Below are positions 17,816 to 25,195 of a DNA stretch of 64,000 nucleotides, one piece after another. The translations under genes and the position numbers were made by a program. The DNA comes from an uncultured Negativicutes bacterium. GTDB taxonomy: Bacteria; Bacillota; Negativicutes; Acidaminococcales; Acidaminococcaceae. The notes below the pieces were generated by a model, which searched no databases, was not told the origin of the DNA, and saw only the letters and a program-made list of their open reading frames with translations. Location: assembly GCA_947074185.1 (NCBI GenBank), contig CAMTOO010000003.1, positions 1-64,000 of the forward strand, written 5' to 3'. Position 1 is the first letter of the stretch. The number at the start of each line of letters is the position of its first letter.

Positions 17816-19087
17816 TTAAGCGTTAGCACGAATAAATACAGCTTCTGCCATAATATCAATACCCATTTTAATATCTTCTACTTCTGCATGTTCTGCTGGG
17901 TTATGGCTAATACCACCACGACAAGGTACAAAAAGCATGCTTGTTGGCACTAAATCCGCCATGTGCATTGCATCGTGACCTGCACCGCTATTCATATGCA
18001 TAAACTTCACTCCATCAGCTGGAAGGATGGAATCATCTAGTACCATACCATGTTCTAGGCAAACATTTTCGAGAAGTTGTGCTAAATCTTCAGACAAAGC
18101 AACTGGTTTATCTGCTGTAAGCATTTGCATAGTGACTTCAACTTTATCGTTATCTACAACGTCTTTAACTGCGTCATGAATACTTTGTAATGCAGTAGCA
18201 ATACTAGTTTCGTTAACACCGCGTAAATCTACCCATAAAGTAACTTGACCAGGAACAACATTGATAGAGCCTGGTTCTACGTCAACAACACCAACGGTTG
18301 CTACTGTACCATTTTCTTTCTCAGCTGTTGCAGCTTCTTCCACCGCCAAAATAAGTTTTGCTGCGCTTACCAAAGCGTCTTTTCTAAAGCCCATAGGAGT
18401 TGCACCAGAATGATCTGCCAAACCTTCTACAATGATTTTAAAACGCGTTGGTGCTGCAATATTATGAACAATACCTAAAGTAGTATTTGTTTCTTCTAAA
18501 ACTTTACCTTGCTCGATGTGAATTTCCCAGAAGCTATCGTAAGCGCCTTTTTGAATAATCGCATCTTTATATTTTGCTGGGTCACAACCCCATTTAGTAA
18601 GTGCTTCTTTAAAAGAGATATCGTCTTTGCGACCTGCAGTAGAAAACTGTTCAACGTCTCCTTTGCCTGCCATAAATTTGCTACCCATAGTTGCAAATCC
18701 AAAACGACTGGATTCTTCTGCTCTAAAAACAATTACTTCTAAAGCTCTTTTTAATTCCTTACCTTCAAGCAAACGCACTACTTCTAAAGCAGCAACTACG
18801 CCTACCATACCATCATAAGCCCCACCTTCGATAACTGTATCAAGGTGTGAACCCATTGCTACAGCTGGAAGTGAAGGATCAGTACCTTCTTTACGCAAGA
18901 ATAAATTACCTACAGCATCTTCACGCACTGCAAGATTTAAATCTTTAACTTGGTCTAATAACCAGTTTTGCGCTGCTCTATCTTCTTCAGAATATCCTAA
19001 TCTAGTTACTCCGCCTTTTTCTGTTGCACCGAATTTCGCAAGACCTGCAAGCAAATCTGCGATACGGGTAGTTTCTACGTTACTCAT
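17816..19087 (-). CDS. M20-family amidase/hydantoinase-type carbamoylase
   Basis: 423 residues of the Zn-dependent AllC/HyuC-like M20 amidase group (N-carbamoyl-amino-acid hydrolase, allantoate amidohydrolase, ureidoglycolate hydrolase). Metal-site motifs are GSHLDTVIEGGAYDGMVGV, RAEESSRFGFATMGS and the C-terminal SGAGHDAMHMA. The dimerisation domain begins near GLADHSGATPMGFRKDAL. These enzymes release ammonia and CO2 from N-carbamoyl compounds or ureides. The precise substrate cannot be read from sequence. The ATG overlaps the helicase stop by 4 bp, so it is translationally coupled, and smc follows 37 bp later. No purine or hydantoin genes are near. Confidence 0.9.
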   Translation of the reverse strand: MSNVETTRIADLLAGLAKFGATEKGGVTRLGYSEEDRAAQNWLLDQVKDLNLAVREDAVGNLFLRKEGTDPSLPAVAMGSHLDTVIEGGAYDGMVGVVAALEVVRLLEGKELKRALEVIVFRAEESSRFGFATMGSKFMAGKGDVEQFSTAGRKDDISFKEALTKWGCDPAKYKDAIIQKGAYDSFWEIHIEQGKVLEETNTTLGIVHNIAAPTRFKIIVEGLADHSGATPMGFRKDALVSAAKLILAVEEAATAEKENGTVATVGVVDVEPGSINVVPGQVTLWVDLRGVNETSIATALQSIHDAVKDVVDNDKVEVTMQMLTADKPVALSEDLAQLLENVCLEHGMVLDDSILPADGVKFMHMNSGAGHDAMHMADLVPTSMLFVPCRGGISHNPAEHAEVEDIKMGIDIMAEAVFIRANA

Positions 19088-20349
19088 TTTTTACCACCTT
19101 GTCTTCTATTAGAACCTAACTTAGGTCCTTTACGTTTATCTTTCACGCCGCTTTTACCACGTTTAGGACCTGTAGACTTAGTTTTGTTACCAGTTTTCTT
19201 CTTAGCTGATTCAATGCTACGTCTAGCAAGAGTTTTGCCTTCAAGATTTTGTTTTTCCATTTGAATTCCTAATTTGGATTCAATGTTTTTGAGCCATTTT
19301 ACTTCATCTGCAGTATATAAAGTTACTGCAATACCATCTCTACCTGCGCGACCAGTACGACCAATTCTATGTACATACCAATCAACATCACGAGGAATAT
19401 CATAGTTAATAACGTGAGTTACACCTTCAACATCAAGTCCACGAGCAGCAATATCACTTGCTACAAGGATTTGGAGTTTAGCATCACGGAAGTTCTTCAT
19501 AACTGTTTTGCGCTTTGCAGCACTCATTTCGCCATGGAGAACATCTACGTTATAACCAGCAGTACCAAGACGATCATTTAGTTCTTTTGCGCGTTCTTTA
19601 CTTACGCAAAAGATAATCATCAAGTACGGATTGTATTTATTGATAAGAGTAATTAATGCTTTATCTTTATATTCATCTGCTGTCTTAATACAGATTTGTT
19701 GAATCTTATCTACAACTGCCATATCAGGATTGATGTCGATAAGGGCGCAATTCTTAGTAAGTTTTTTACCAATTTTACGAACTTCTTCATTCAAGGTTGC
19801 AGAGCAAAGCATTGTTTGATGCTCAGGATTAATAAGAGCAATAAGCTCTAGTGCATCATCCATAAAACCTTGTAAAAGCATTTCATCAACTTCGTCTAAT
19901 ACTAAATAAGTAACACCACCTAAGTTAGTACTGCCTTTTCTAATATGATCCAAAAGACGTCCTGGCGTACCTACTAAAACATGAGCTTTACCATCTAACT
20001 TATTCTTTTGTTGTTCAAAGTCCCTACCACCTGTTACAGCAAGAACTTTAAGTTCGTTATCATCACCTAAAAGACGTTTCATTTCGGTTGCTACTTGTTG
20101 AGCAAGTTCTCTTGTAGGAGTGATAACTAAGGCTTGTACAAAACCTTTTTCTTTATCTAATCTTTGTGCTAATGGAACAAGAAAAGCAAGTGTTTTGCCA
20201 GTTCCAGTTTGCGCACGTGCAATAACATCTCTCCCTGCCATAAGTGCAGGAATAGCTTGTTCTTGTACAGGCATTGGTTTTATGATACCCATTTTTTTAA
20301 GTTTTTGGCAGGTTTCTTCACAAACCTTTAACTGTGCGAATGCTGACAT
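19084..20349 (-). CDS. DEAD-box family ATP-dependent RNA helicase
   Basis: 421 residues with all core helicase motifs: Q motif (PMPVQEQAIP), I (AQTGTGKT), Ia (TPTRELAQQ), GG, Ib (GTPGR), II, III (SAT), then domain 2 with ARGLDVEGVTHVINYD and HRIGRTGRAGR. Motif II reads DEVD rather than DEAD (VLDEVDEMLLQGF), a variant within the superfamily. The C-terminal 50 residues are very basic (KKKTGNKTKSTGPKRGKSG), probably an RNA-binding tail. It probably acts in ribosome assembly or RNA turnover. Gene order glycosylase, helicase, amidase, smc suggests one operon. Confidence 0.95.
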   Translation of the reverse strand: MSAFAQLKVCEETCQKLKKMGIIKPMPVQEQAIPALMAGRDVIARAQTGTGKTLAFLVPLAQRLDKEKGFVQALVITPTRELAQQVATEMKRLLGDDNELKVLAVTGGRDFEQQKNKLDGKAHVLVGTPGRLLDHIRKGSTNLGGVTYLVLDEVDEMLLQGFMDDALELIALINPEHQTMLCSATLNEEVRKIGKKLTKNCALIDINPDMAVVDKIQQICIKTADEYKDKALITLINKYNPYLMIIFCVSKERAKELNDRLGTAGYNVDVLHGEMSAAKRKTVMKNFRDAKLQILVASDIAARGLDVEGVTHVINYDIPRDVDWYVHRIGRTGRAGRDGIAVTLYTADEVKWLKNIESKLGIQMEKQNLEGKTLARRSIESAKKKTGNKTKSTGPKRGKSGVKDKRKGPKLGSNRRQGGKK

Positions 20350-20376
20350 TTATGCCACCTACTTTCTAATCCTCGA

Positions 20377-21006
20377 TTATTTATTTTCGTTTTTGCTTGC
20401 CGCGTTGGCCCATAAGTACCACACAACAAGACTTCTCCAAGGGCGGTATTTTTCAACTAGCTTAACTATTTGTCCGCGCTTTGGTAGTGTATCTAAATTA
20501 AACAATTGCTGGATTTCTTTCTTCAAGAGAAAATCATCACCAGGCAATATATCTGTTCTACATAGAGAAAGAAGCATAAACATTTCAATAGTCCATTGCC
20601 CAAGACCGCGTACAGTTAATAATTTTTTCATTATCTGTCCTTCAGTCATTTCAGCAAAACTACTAAAGTCTATTTCTTTATTTAAAACTAATTGAGCAAA
20701 GTTCTTAACGTATTCTATTTTTTGAGGTGCTAAACCACAAGCAATAAAATCTTCATCAGCAACTTTTGCAATACCTTCTGGATTTAAAGAGCCACCAGCA
20801 AGCTTAGCTAGTTTTCCCATAAGTTCTACACTTACTTCTGGTGGTAATTGTTGAGCAACAATACCAGTTAAAAGCACTCCGAAATATTTATCTTCACTAC
20901 TTGGAGTTAAAGTGCAAGGACTATACTTTTCTAAAAAAGGGATTAGCTCAGGCGCGTTTTCACGCAGATACTCGTCACCAAGTGACCAATCTGGGGTTTG
21001 TTGCAT
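20377..21006 (-). CDS. DNA-3-methyladenine glycosylase II-like (AlkA/HhH-GPD)
   Basis: 209 residues from the chosen start. It resembles the HhH-GPD superfamily of base-excision glycosylases, with TVRGLGQWTIEMFMLLSL (helix-hairpin-helix) followed by the catalytic aspartate region CRTDILPGDDFLLKKEI, and RPWRSLVVWYLW at the C-terminus as in AlkA. It excises alkylated bases. The frame opens at 21039, but that ATG would sit only about 2 bases from the expected transcription start. AAGGAG points to the ATG at 21006. No Cys-rich iron-sulfur loop is present. Confidence 0.92.
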   Translation of the reverse strand: MQQTPDWSLGDEYLRENAPELIPFLEKYSPCTLTPSSEDKYFGVLLTGIVAQQLPPEVSVELMGKLAKLAGGSLNPEGIAKVADEDFIACGLAPQKIEYVKNFAQLVLNKEIDFSSFAEMTEGQIMKKLLTVRGLGQWTIEMFMLLSLCRTDILPGDDFLLKKEIQQLFNLDTLPKRGQIVKLVEKYRPWRSLVVWYLWANAASKNENK

Positions 21007-21047
21007 AAGCATTCTCCTTATAAAATTATTTAATGACATACATACAT

Positions 21048-21076
21048 ATTATACGATAAATTCGCCATTTTGCATA
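21048..21076 (-). promoter_or_regulatory. Promoter of the alkA-helicase-amidase-smc-ftsY group
   Basis: The minus strand has TATGCA (21071-21076), a 17-base spacer and a perfect TATAAT (21048-21053), about 45 bases upstream of the glycosylase ATG. The -35 is weak. Confidence 0.55.
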
Positions 21077-21120
21077 GGAATTTATTATAGTTTTTCAGTA
21101 TATTTTACGGTTATTTAACT

Positions 21121-21156
21121 AGAAAAGCACCCTGCCTAAGCAAAGTGCTTTTTTTA
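21121..21156 (-). terminator. Probable terminator of the DUF2085 gene
   Basis: Complementary arms AAAAGCAC and GTGCTTTT flank a 14-base loop just after the DUF2085 stop. The minus-strand U-tract is short, so termination may be weak. Confidence 0.5.
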
Positions 21157-21549
21157 TGAAACTAATGCTTTTATTAAGTCGTACAAAAACACATAAAAAT
21201 ATAGATAAACATAAGTCCAGCCAAATCCGCCTATGAATCCTGTAACAAATCTTCTAGTATTAGTAGATTCTTTGATCCCAAGATATTGGATGCCCCAATC
21301 AATAAGCATGACAGAACTTAAGGCAAGAGCTATATAAATATTTAGCTTATACACCATAAATAATGGTATAGCAATTAGTGCTGCTAAAATGACACCAGTA
21401 CATCTTGCACATACTGGGAACTGATAATTATTATAAAAAAAGCTACGAGCTGGCATTTGATGACAACCAAAAAAATTGCCTATTCGCATCGCTTTTATCC
21501 ATTTGGCAGAGTAGCGGTCTCCAGAACCGTTCGTTGTCGAATCATTCAT
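21154..21549 (-). CDS. DUF2085 family membrane protein
   Basis: 131 residues with the DUF2085 pattern: CHQMPARSFFYNNYQFPVCARCTGVILAAL, where Cys, His and the CxRC pair are family hallmarks. Three hydrophobic helices follow (about residues 50-70, 75-92, 100-125). It is preceded by 2 bp after the zinc-ribbon protein gene and is likely co-transcribed with it. Function is unknown; the Cys/His pattern suggests metal binding. Confidence 0.85.
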   Translation of the reverse strand: MNDSTTNGSGDRYSAKWIKAMRIGNFFGCHQMPARSFFYNNYQFPVCARCTGVILAALIAIPLFMVYKLNIYIALALSSVMLIDWGIQYLGIKESTNTRRFVTGFIGGFGWTYVYLYFYVFLYDLIKALVS

Positions 21550-21551
21550 AA

Positions 21552-21761
21552 TTAAACTTTTATCTTAGCTCCACAATCATGACATAACCAATAATTAGTG
21601 CTATTTGTAGTTTTTCCTTTACCACATAAACCACATATTAAACCAACAGGTCCTAATAAAAGAGCACCACAAATACCTTTGCCTGCGCTAAAATCTTTTC
21701 CTTCAGTTTTAGTTTCACTAATAACTGTTAAATTTTCTCCATGACATTTTGGACATTCCAT
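21552..21761 (-). CDS. Small zinc-ribbon protein
   Basis: 69 residues with a CPKCHG knuckle at the N-terminus and CHDCGAK at the C-terminus, likely forming one split zinc ribbon. A hydrophobic Gly-rich stretch with two more Cys (GICGALLLGPVGLICGLCGKG) lies between them. The frame opens at 21776, but that ATG lies in the GGAGGG ribosome-binding site of the ATG at 21761. It forms a two-gene unit with the DUF2085 membrane protein. Function is unknown. Confidence 0.8.
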   Translation of the reverse strand: MECPKCHGENLTVISETKTEGKDFSAGKGICGALLLGPVGLICGLCGKGKTTNSTNYWLCHDCGAKIKV

Positions 21762-21796
21762 ATTGTATCCCTCCAATTATCTCTAAATATACTAAA

Positions 21797-21805
21797 AATT
21801 ATACC
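21797..21805 (-). promoter_or_regulatory. Extended -10 promoter of the zinc-ribbon/DUF2085 unit
   Basis: The minus strand reads GTGG-TATAAT about 36 bases upstream of the zinc-ribbon ATG, the same extended -10 form seen at 466 and 2724. Confidence 0.6.
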
Positions 21806-21860
21806 ACTATTGTTTTAATATTTCTACTTTCTTTTTCTTTTAGCAAATATTTGGGCAAAT

Positions 21861-21895
21861 AAAAACCGTCAAGACATTGTCTTGACGGTTTTTTT
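21861..21895 (-). terminator. Terminator of the tRNA operon
   Basis: A long stem (ACCGTCAAGAC with GTCTTGACGGT, plus A/T extension) and small loop have U-tracts on both strands. It lies immediately after tRNA-Trp and ends the eight-gene tRNA transcript. Confidence 0.92.
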
Positions 21896-21900
21896 GTTTT

Positions 21901-21976
21901 TGGCAGGGGCAGTAGGAATCGAACCCACAACCAACGGTTTTGGAGACCGCTACTCTACCAGTTGAGCTATACCCCT
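21901..21976 (-). tRNA. tRNA-Trp (CCA anticodon)
   Basis: A 76-base cloverleaf read on the minus strand, with acceptor AGGGGTA/TGCCCCT, anticodon loop CTCCAAA, T-loop GTTCGATTC and encoded CCA end (21901-21903). Last tRNA of the cluster. It is the cognate partner of the trp T-box at 60894-61184. Confidence 0.97.
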
Positions 21977-22003
21977 ATGTACTGGTTTTCGCGGAGCCTT
22001 TTG

Positions 22004-22029
22004 TCCGCAGGATTAATAAGTGGAGCGGA
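22004..22029. repeat. Copy of the tRNA-Gly 3' end and flank
   Basis: These 26 bases are identical to 22119-22144, which includes the final bases and CCA end of tRNA-Gly. The copies are 115 bp apart. The DNA between (22030-22118) holds several hairpins, e.g. CTGC/GCAG with GCGCT/AGCGC around 22038-22061, and GTTAC/GTAAC around 22068-22087. No gene is visible in 21977-22135. Confidence 0.85.
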
Positions 22030-22135
22030 TGCATGAGCTGCTAGCGCTTTAGCGCGTGCAGATCAGTAGTTACAAGCTTGCGCGTAACTTCCGCTATCGT
22101 TTTTTGCGGAACGTTTAATCCGCAGGATTAATAAG

Positions 22136-22210
<75 letters not shown>

Positions 22211-22216
22211 ATATAT

Positions 22217-22293
22217 TGGCGACCCGGAAGGGACTCGAACCCTCGACCTCCGCCGTGACAGGGCGGCATTCTAACCAACTGAACCACCGGGCC
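22217..22293 (-). tRNA. tRNA-Asp (GTC anticodon), copy 1
   Basis: A 77-base minus-strand tRNA with acceptor GGCCCGG, anticodon loop CTGTCAC, T-loop GTTCGAGTC and encoded CCA. Sequence is the same as the copy at 22774-22850. Confidence 0.97.
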
Positions 22294-22334
22294 GTATTCA
22301 GTTATGTGTTGTAATTATGTGCAAAAATAAAAAA

Positions 22335-22423
22335 TGGTGCCGAGGACCGGAATCGAACCGGTACGGGGATCACTCCCCGAGGGATTTTAAGTCCCTTGCG
22401 TCTGCCAGTTCCGCCACCCCGGC
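22335..22423 (-). tRNA. tRNA-Leu (TAA anticodon)
   Basis: An 89-base class II tRNA on the minus strand with acceptor GCCGGGG, anticodon loop CTTAAAA, a long variable arm (CGGGGAGTGATCCCCG) and encoded CCA. Confidence 0.97.
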
Positions 22424-22436
22424 ACATAATCAATAG

Positions 22437-22510
<74 letters not shown>

Positions 22511-22518
22511 TTTTATTA

Positions 22519-22547
22519 TAAAAAGAACTCTGGCAAGTGTTCTTCCT
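22519..22547 (-). other. Hairpin between tRNA-Gly and tRNA-Cys
   Basis: On the minus strand AAGAAC and GTTCTT arms, with an A-A mismatch and inner CT/AG pairs, enclose a small loop and are followed by TTTTAT. It could be an internal weak terminator or a processing hairpin within the tRNA transcript. Confidence 0.45.
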
Positions 22548-22614
22548 ATATGCAATTGTGTGTGTTGCCGTTCACAAGCAACATTTTCTCTTACGCATAA
22601 ACTAAGATGAAAAT

Positions 22615-22689
<75 letters not shown>

Positions 22690-22692
22690 AAA

Positions 22693-22768
22693 TGGTGCCT
22701 CAGCACAGAATCGAACTGTGGACACAAGGATTTTCAGTCCTTTGCTCTACCAACTGAGCTACCGAGGC
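22693..22768 (-). tRNA. tRNA-Phe (GAA anticodon)
   Basis: A 76-base minus-strand tRNA with acceptor GCCTCGG, anticodon loop CTGAAAA, T-loop GTTCGATTC and encoded CCA. Confidence 0.97.
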
Positions 22769-22773
22769 ATAAA

Positions 22774-22850
22774 TGGCGACCCGGAAGGGACTCGAACCCT
22801 CGACCTCCGCCGTGACAGGGCGGCATTCTAACCAACTGAACCACCGGGCC
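22774..22850 (-). tRNA. tRNA-Asp (GTC anticodon), copy 2
   Basis: A 77-base minus-strand tRNA with anticodon loop CTGTCAC and encoded CCA. It is the first gene of the tRNA operon, 22 bases downstream of the -10 element. Confidence 0.97.
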
Positions 22851-22872
22851 ATTTAATCAGTGAACAATTGAT

Positions 22873-22901
22873 ATTATATGACATAAATATATATATGTCA
22901 A
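22873..22901 (-). promoter_or_regulatory. Full-consensus promoter of the tRNA operon
   Basis: The minus strand carries TTGACA (22896-22901), exactly 17 bases, then TATAAT (22873-22878), a perfect housekeeping promoter directly upstream of tRNA-Asp. It suits a highly expressed stable-RNA unit in the order Asp-Phe-Gly-Cys-Leu-Asp-Gly-Trp. Confidence 0.92.
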
Positions 22902-22920
22902 GGGTATTTTATAAGTTTTT

Positions 22921-23586
22921 TTAATTGATTTTTTCTAGATACTCTTTCAAGTTATTTTCTAAAAGTTTTTCTAGTTGCTCTAAAGTTTCACAATCGAAAT
23001 CATGTACTGTTATTGGGGTAAAATGTTTCTTAATTTCTGCAAAAAAACACTCTTTATAATAATTGTATATAATCATTAACTGATTGCCATTTTCAAAGTC
23101 ACTATAATCGATAAACACTATCGATCCATTGATGAATTCTACTGGTTTCCGCGGGTTGATAAACAATTGATAACTGCCTATTTGAGGCTCTAATTTCGCA
23201 CCATATTCCCAGTTTTTCAAACCAATTTCTTCAACAGCAAATTTATCATTTACATCTGTATTAACATCTATTTCGGTTAAAAGTTTTGATAAATCTTCTA
23301 ACATGTTTTTTTCAAAAATTTCTTTATCTCTAGTGAAATATTTAATATCTCTAAAAGAATGTAGGCCTACTTCTTTAACAGGAAAATAATCTTCAGTTTC
23401 TTTTGTATATACAAAATGCAAGCTACGTTTATTTTCTTCATTAACATAAGAACAAAGCTTTATGAGATTGCCTTCTATTGCGCCACCTTCTTTATAGGTA
23501 AATCCATTAATTTCTTGTGGCAATTCTTGCAGAAGCGCCCATTCTCCTAAAGTAGCTTTGACCATTTCAAGTTTTTCGTCAGACAT
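22921..23586 (-). CDS. Hypothetical cytoplasmic protein
   Basis: A 221-residue, acidic protein with no signal peptide, membrane segment or catalytic motif that I recognise. Mixed alpha/beta composition; notable segments are LGEWALLQELPQEINGF near the N-terminus and a helical C-terminus (LEQLEKLLENNLKEYLEK). It lies 13 bp after the TlpA gene and so is probably the last gene of that redox operon, although its own link to redox work is unsupported. It ends about 20 bases before the tRNA promoter and no terminator is evident. Confidence 0.75.
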   Translation of the reverse strand: MSDEKLEMVKATLGEWALLQELPQEINGFTYKEGGAIEGNLIKLCSYVNEENKRSLHFVYTKETEDYFPVKEVGLHSFRDIKYFTRDKEIFEKNMLEDLSKLLTEIDVNTDVNDKFAVEEIGLKNWEYGAKLEPQIGSYQLFINPRKPVEFINGSIVFIDYSDFENGNQLMIIYNYYKECFFAEIKKHFTPITVHDFDCETLEQLEKLLENNLKEYLEKIN

Positions 23587-23599
23587 ACTGATCCCCTTT

Positions 23600-24130
23600 T
23601 TATTTTTTTGCTTTGCTTAAAAACTCTAGAAATTGCTCTTTTGTCATTCCGCCTAAATGCATATTAAGAATCTTTCCATCTTCACCAATCAAAATAGATG
23701 TTGGAATTGCTTGAATAGAGTAAACTTTAGACGCTGCTTTTCCATTATCCCAGAAAAATGGCATAGTATATCCTTTTTCTTTAATAAATTCAACTGCTTT
23801 TGATTTATCAGTATCAGTACTTACAATAAGAAATTGGATTTTATCTTTGTATTCTGGATAAACAGCTTCGAACTCAGGCAATTCACCTACGCATGGTGGA
23901 CACCAAGTAGCCCAGAAATTTACAAATACTGTCTTTCCTTTATAATCAGATAGTTTAACTTGTTTACCGTCCATTGTTTCTACAACAAAGTCATCCGCTT
24001 GTGTGCCTATTTTGCTTGCTGCCTCACTTATACCCTCACTTTGACTATAATAAATATATCCAAAAAATCCTGCTACACCTACTGCTACAACCACTACTAA
24101 AATTCCAATAATTTTTAAAAGTGTTTTCAT
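23600..24130 (-). CDS. TlpA/ResA-like membrane-anchored thioredoxin
   Basis: 176 residues: an N-terminal signal anchor (about residues 5-28, IIGILVVVVAVGVAGFFGYIYY), then a TlpA/ResA-type thioredoxin fold facing outside. It has VFVNFWATWCPPCVGELPEF, where WCPPC is the active-site disulfide, and a cis-proline loop in AIPTSILIG. Such proteins reduce or shuffle disulfides outside the membrane, for example in cytochrome c maturation or protein repair. It follows the polyferredoxin gene, so electrons may be supplied by that membrane protein. This is inference from context. Confidence 0.93.
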   Translation of the reverse strand: MKTLLKIIGILVVVVAVGVAGFFGYIYYSQSEGISEAASKIGTQADDFVVETMDGKQVKLSDYKGKTVFVNFWATWCPPCVGELPEFEAVYPEYKDKIQFLIVSTDTDKSKAVEFIKEKGYTMPFFWDNGKAASKVYSIQAIPTSILIGEDGKILNMHLGGMTKEQFLEFLSKAKK

Positions 24131-24148
24131 TATAATATCACTCCTTTA

Positions 24149-24964
24149 CTATTTCTTACCAATACTAATTGCACCAAACTTACAAGTTTTGGCACACTCA
24201 CCACAATTAATACATTCTTTATCGCCAACGCATTTTACATCCATCTTACAAGTTCTTATACATTGCTTGCAGTCAGTACATTTTAATGCATCTACTTTCA
24301 CACCAAAGAAAGATATCTTATTAAAGAAACCATAAAAGGCGCCCAAAGGACATATAAATCTACAGAAAGGTCGATACATAACTATCGATGTTATTACGAC
24401 AACAGCAAGCACTAAAGCCTTCCAGCCAAACATAAGGCCTATTGTGTTTCTTACATATTCATTACCTATTGCTAAAGGTATACCTGCCTCTAAAGTTCCA
24501 GCAGGGCAAATAAATTTACAAAAAGCAGGCGACCCTACTCCATTTGCAAGACAATAGTAAATCGGTAAAAGTATAACAAATACGATTCCTATAACATACT
24601 TTAACGAAGTTAATTTGCGAGTAAAATCGCTTTTACTAATTTTTGGGGTTGGAATTTTGTAGAGTAACTCTTGAACTAATCCAAACGGACACATCCAGCC
24701 GCAAATTAGGCGGCCTAACAAGATTCCAAAAAGGGTTATCAAACCTAGTACATAGAAAGGTATTTTTAATGCCGTCCCTGCCATTGTTGCTTGAAAAGAG
24801 CCAATTGGGCATGCACCAAGAGCACCAGGACATGAATAACAATTAAGTCCAGGTACGCAAACACTTTTAGGCTGATTTTGCCAAATTTCGCCTTTAACAA
24901 AACCGCTTAAATTCCCATTATATAGTAATGTTGTAATAAGCTGTACTATTTTACGCTTAGCCAA
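24149..24964 (-). CDS. NapH-like membrane polyferredoxin (4Fe-4S)
   Basis: 271 residues with several membrane helices and Cys motifs of the NapH/CcoG group. They are CYSCPGALGACPIG, GRLICGWMCPFGL, FCKFICPAGTLEAG and RFICPLGAFYG, followed by a C-terminal ferredoxin domain with CTDCKQCIRTCK and CINCGECAKTCK (two 4Fe-4S clusters). The start is TTG at 24964, overlapping the end of the CXXC microprotein gene. It is likely an electron conduit across the membrane for the TlpA protein encoded downstream. Confidence 0.92.
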   Translation of the reverse strand: MAKRKIVQLITTLLYNGNLSGFVKGEIWQNQPKSVCVPGLNCYSCPGALGACPIGSFQATMAGTALKIPFYVLGLITLFGILLGRLICGWMCPFGLVQELLYKIPTPKISKSDFTRKLTSLKYVIGIVFVILLPIYYCLANGVGSPAFCKFICPAGTLEAGIPLAIGNEYVRNTIGLMFGWKALVLAVVVITSIVMYRPFCRFICPLGAFYGFFNKISFFGVKVDALKCTDCKQCIRTCKMDVKCVGDKECINCGECAKTCKFGAISIGKK

Positions 24965-25085
24965 TTCCTATACACTCCAAACATATCATTATTGCTTTAT
25001 TAAGCACTTCTAATTGTTGTTCATCCATGAGTCCATAGGCTATTGCCAAACCTGCAATTCCAAGAATCACATATTTCATATTCAT
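24957..25085 (-). CDS. 42-aa CXXC microprotein (CD1871A-like)
   Basis: A 43-codon frame starting ATG at 25085 (or the in-frame ATG at 25079) and ending TAA at 24957. It encodes 42 residues: a hydrophobic helix (VILGIAGLAIAYGLM), a short helical middle, and a C-terminal CLECIGIG. The last two Cys form a CXXC motif followed by a hydrophobic Gly-rich end. This matches my memory of the CD1871A family of CXXC-containing small proteins found beside NapH-like ferredoxins and TlpA proteins in anaerobes. An AAAGGTG site precedes the start, a promoter lies at 25114, and the next gene overlaps it by 8 bp. Confidence 0.8.
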   Translation of the reverse strand: MNMKYVILGIAGLAIAYGLMDEQQLEVLNKAIMICLECIGIG

Positions 25086-25113
25086 GTCACCTTTACTTAA
25101 AGTTATACATTAA

Positions 25114-25122
25114 ATTATAGCA
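25114..25122 (-). promoter_or_regulatory. Extended -10 promoter of the redox operon
   Basis: The minus strand reads TGC-TATAAT about 30 bases before the microprotein start, with no good -35. It lies downstream of the pyrE terminator and drives the microprotein, polyferredoxin and TlpA genes. Confidence 0.6.
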
Positions 25123-25150
25123 TATTACTATTCTTTTTGCTTAATTTTTC

Positions 25151-25186
25151 ATAAAAAAAGTCGTATCAAATTAATGATACGACTTC
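25151..25186 (-). terminator. Terminator of the pyr operon
   Basis: An 11-bp perfect stem (25158-25168 with 25175-25185), 6-base loop and seven T residues on the minus strand lie just after pyrE. Confidence 0.92.
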
Positions 25187-25195
25187 TTAATTTTC

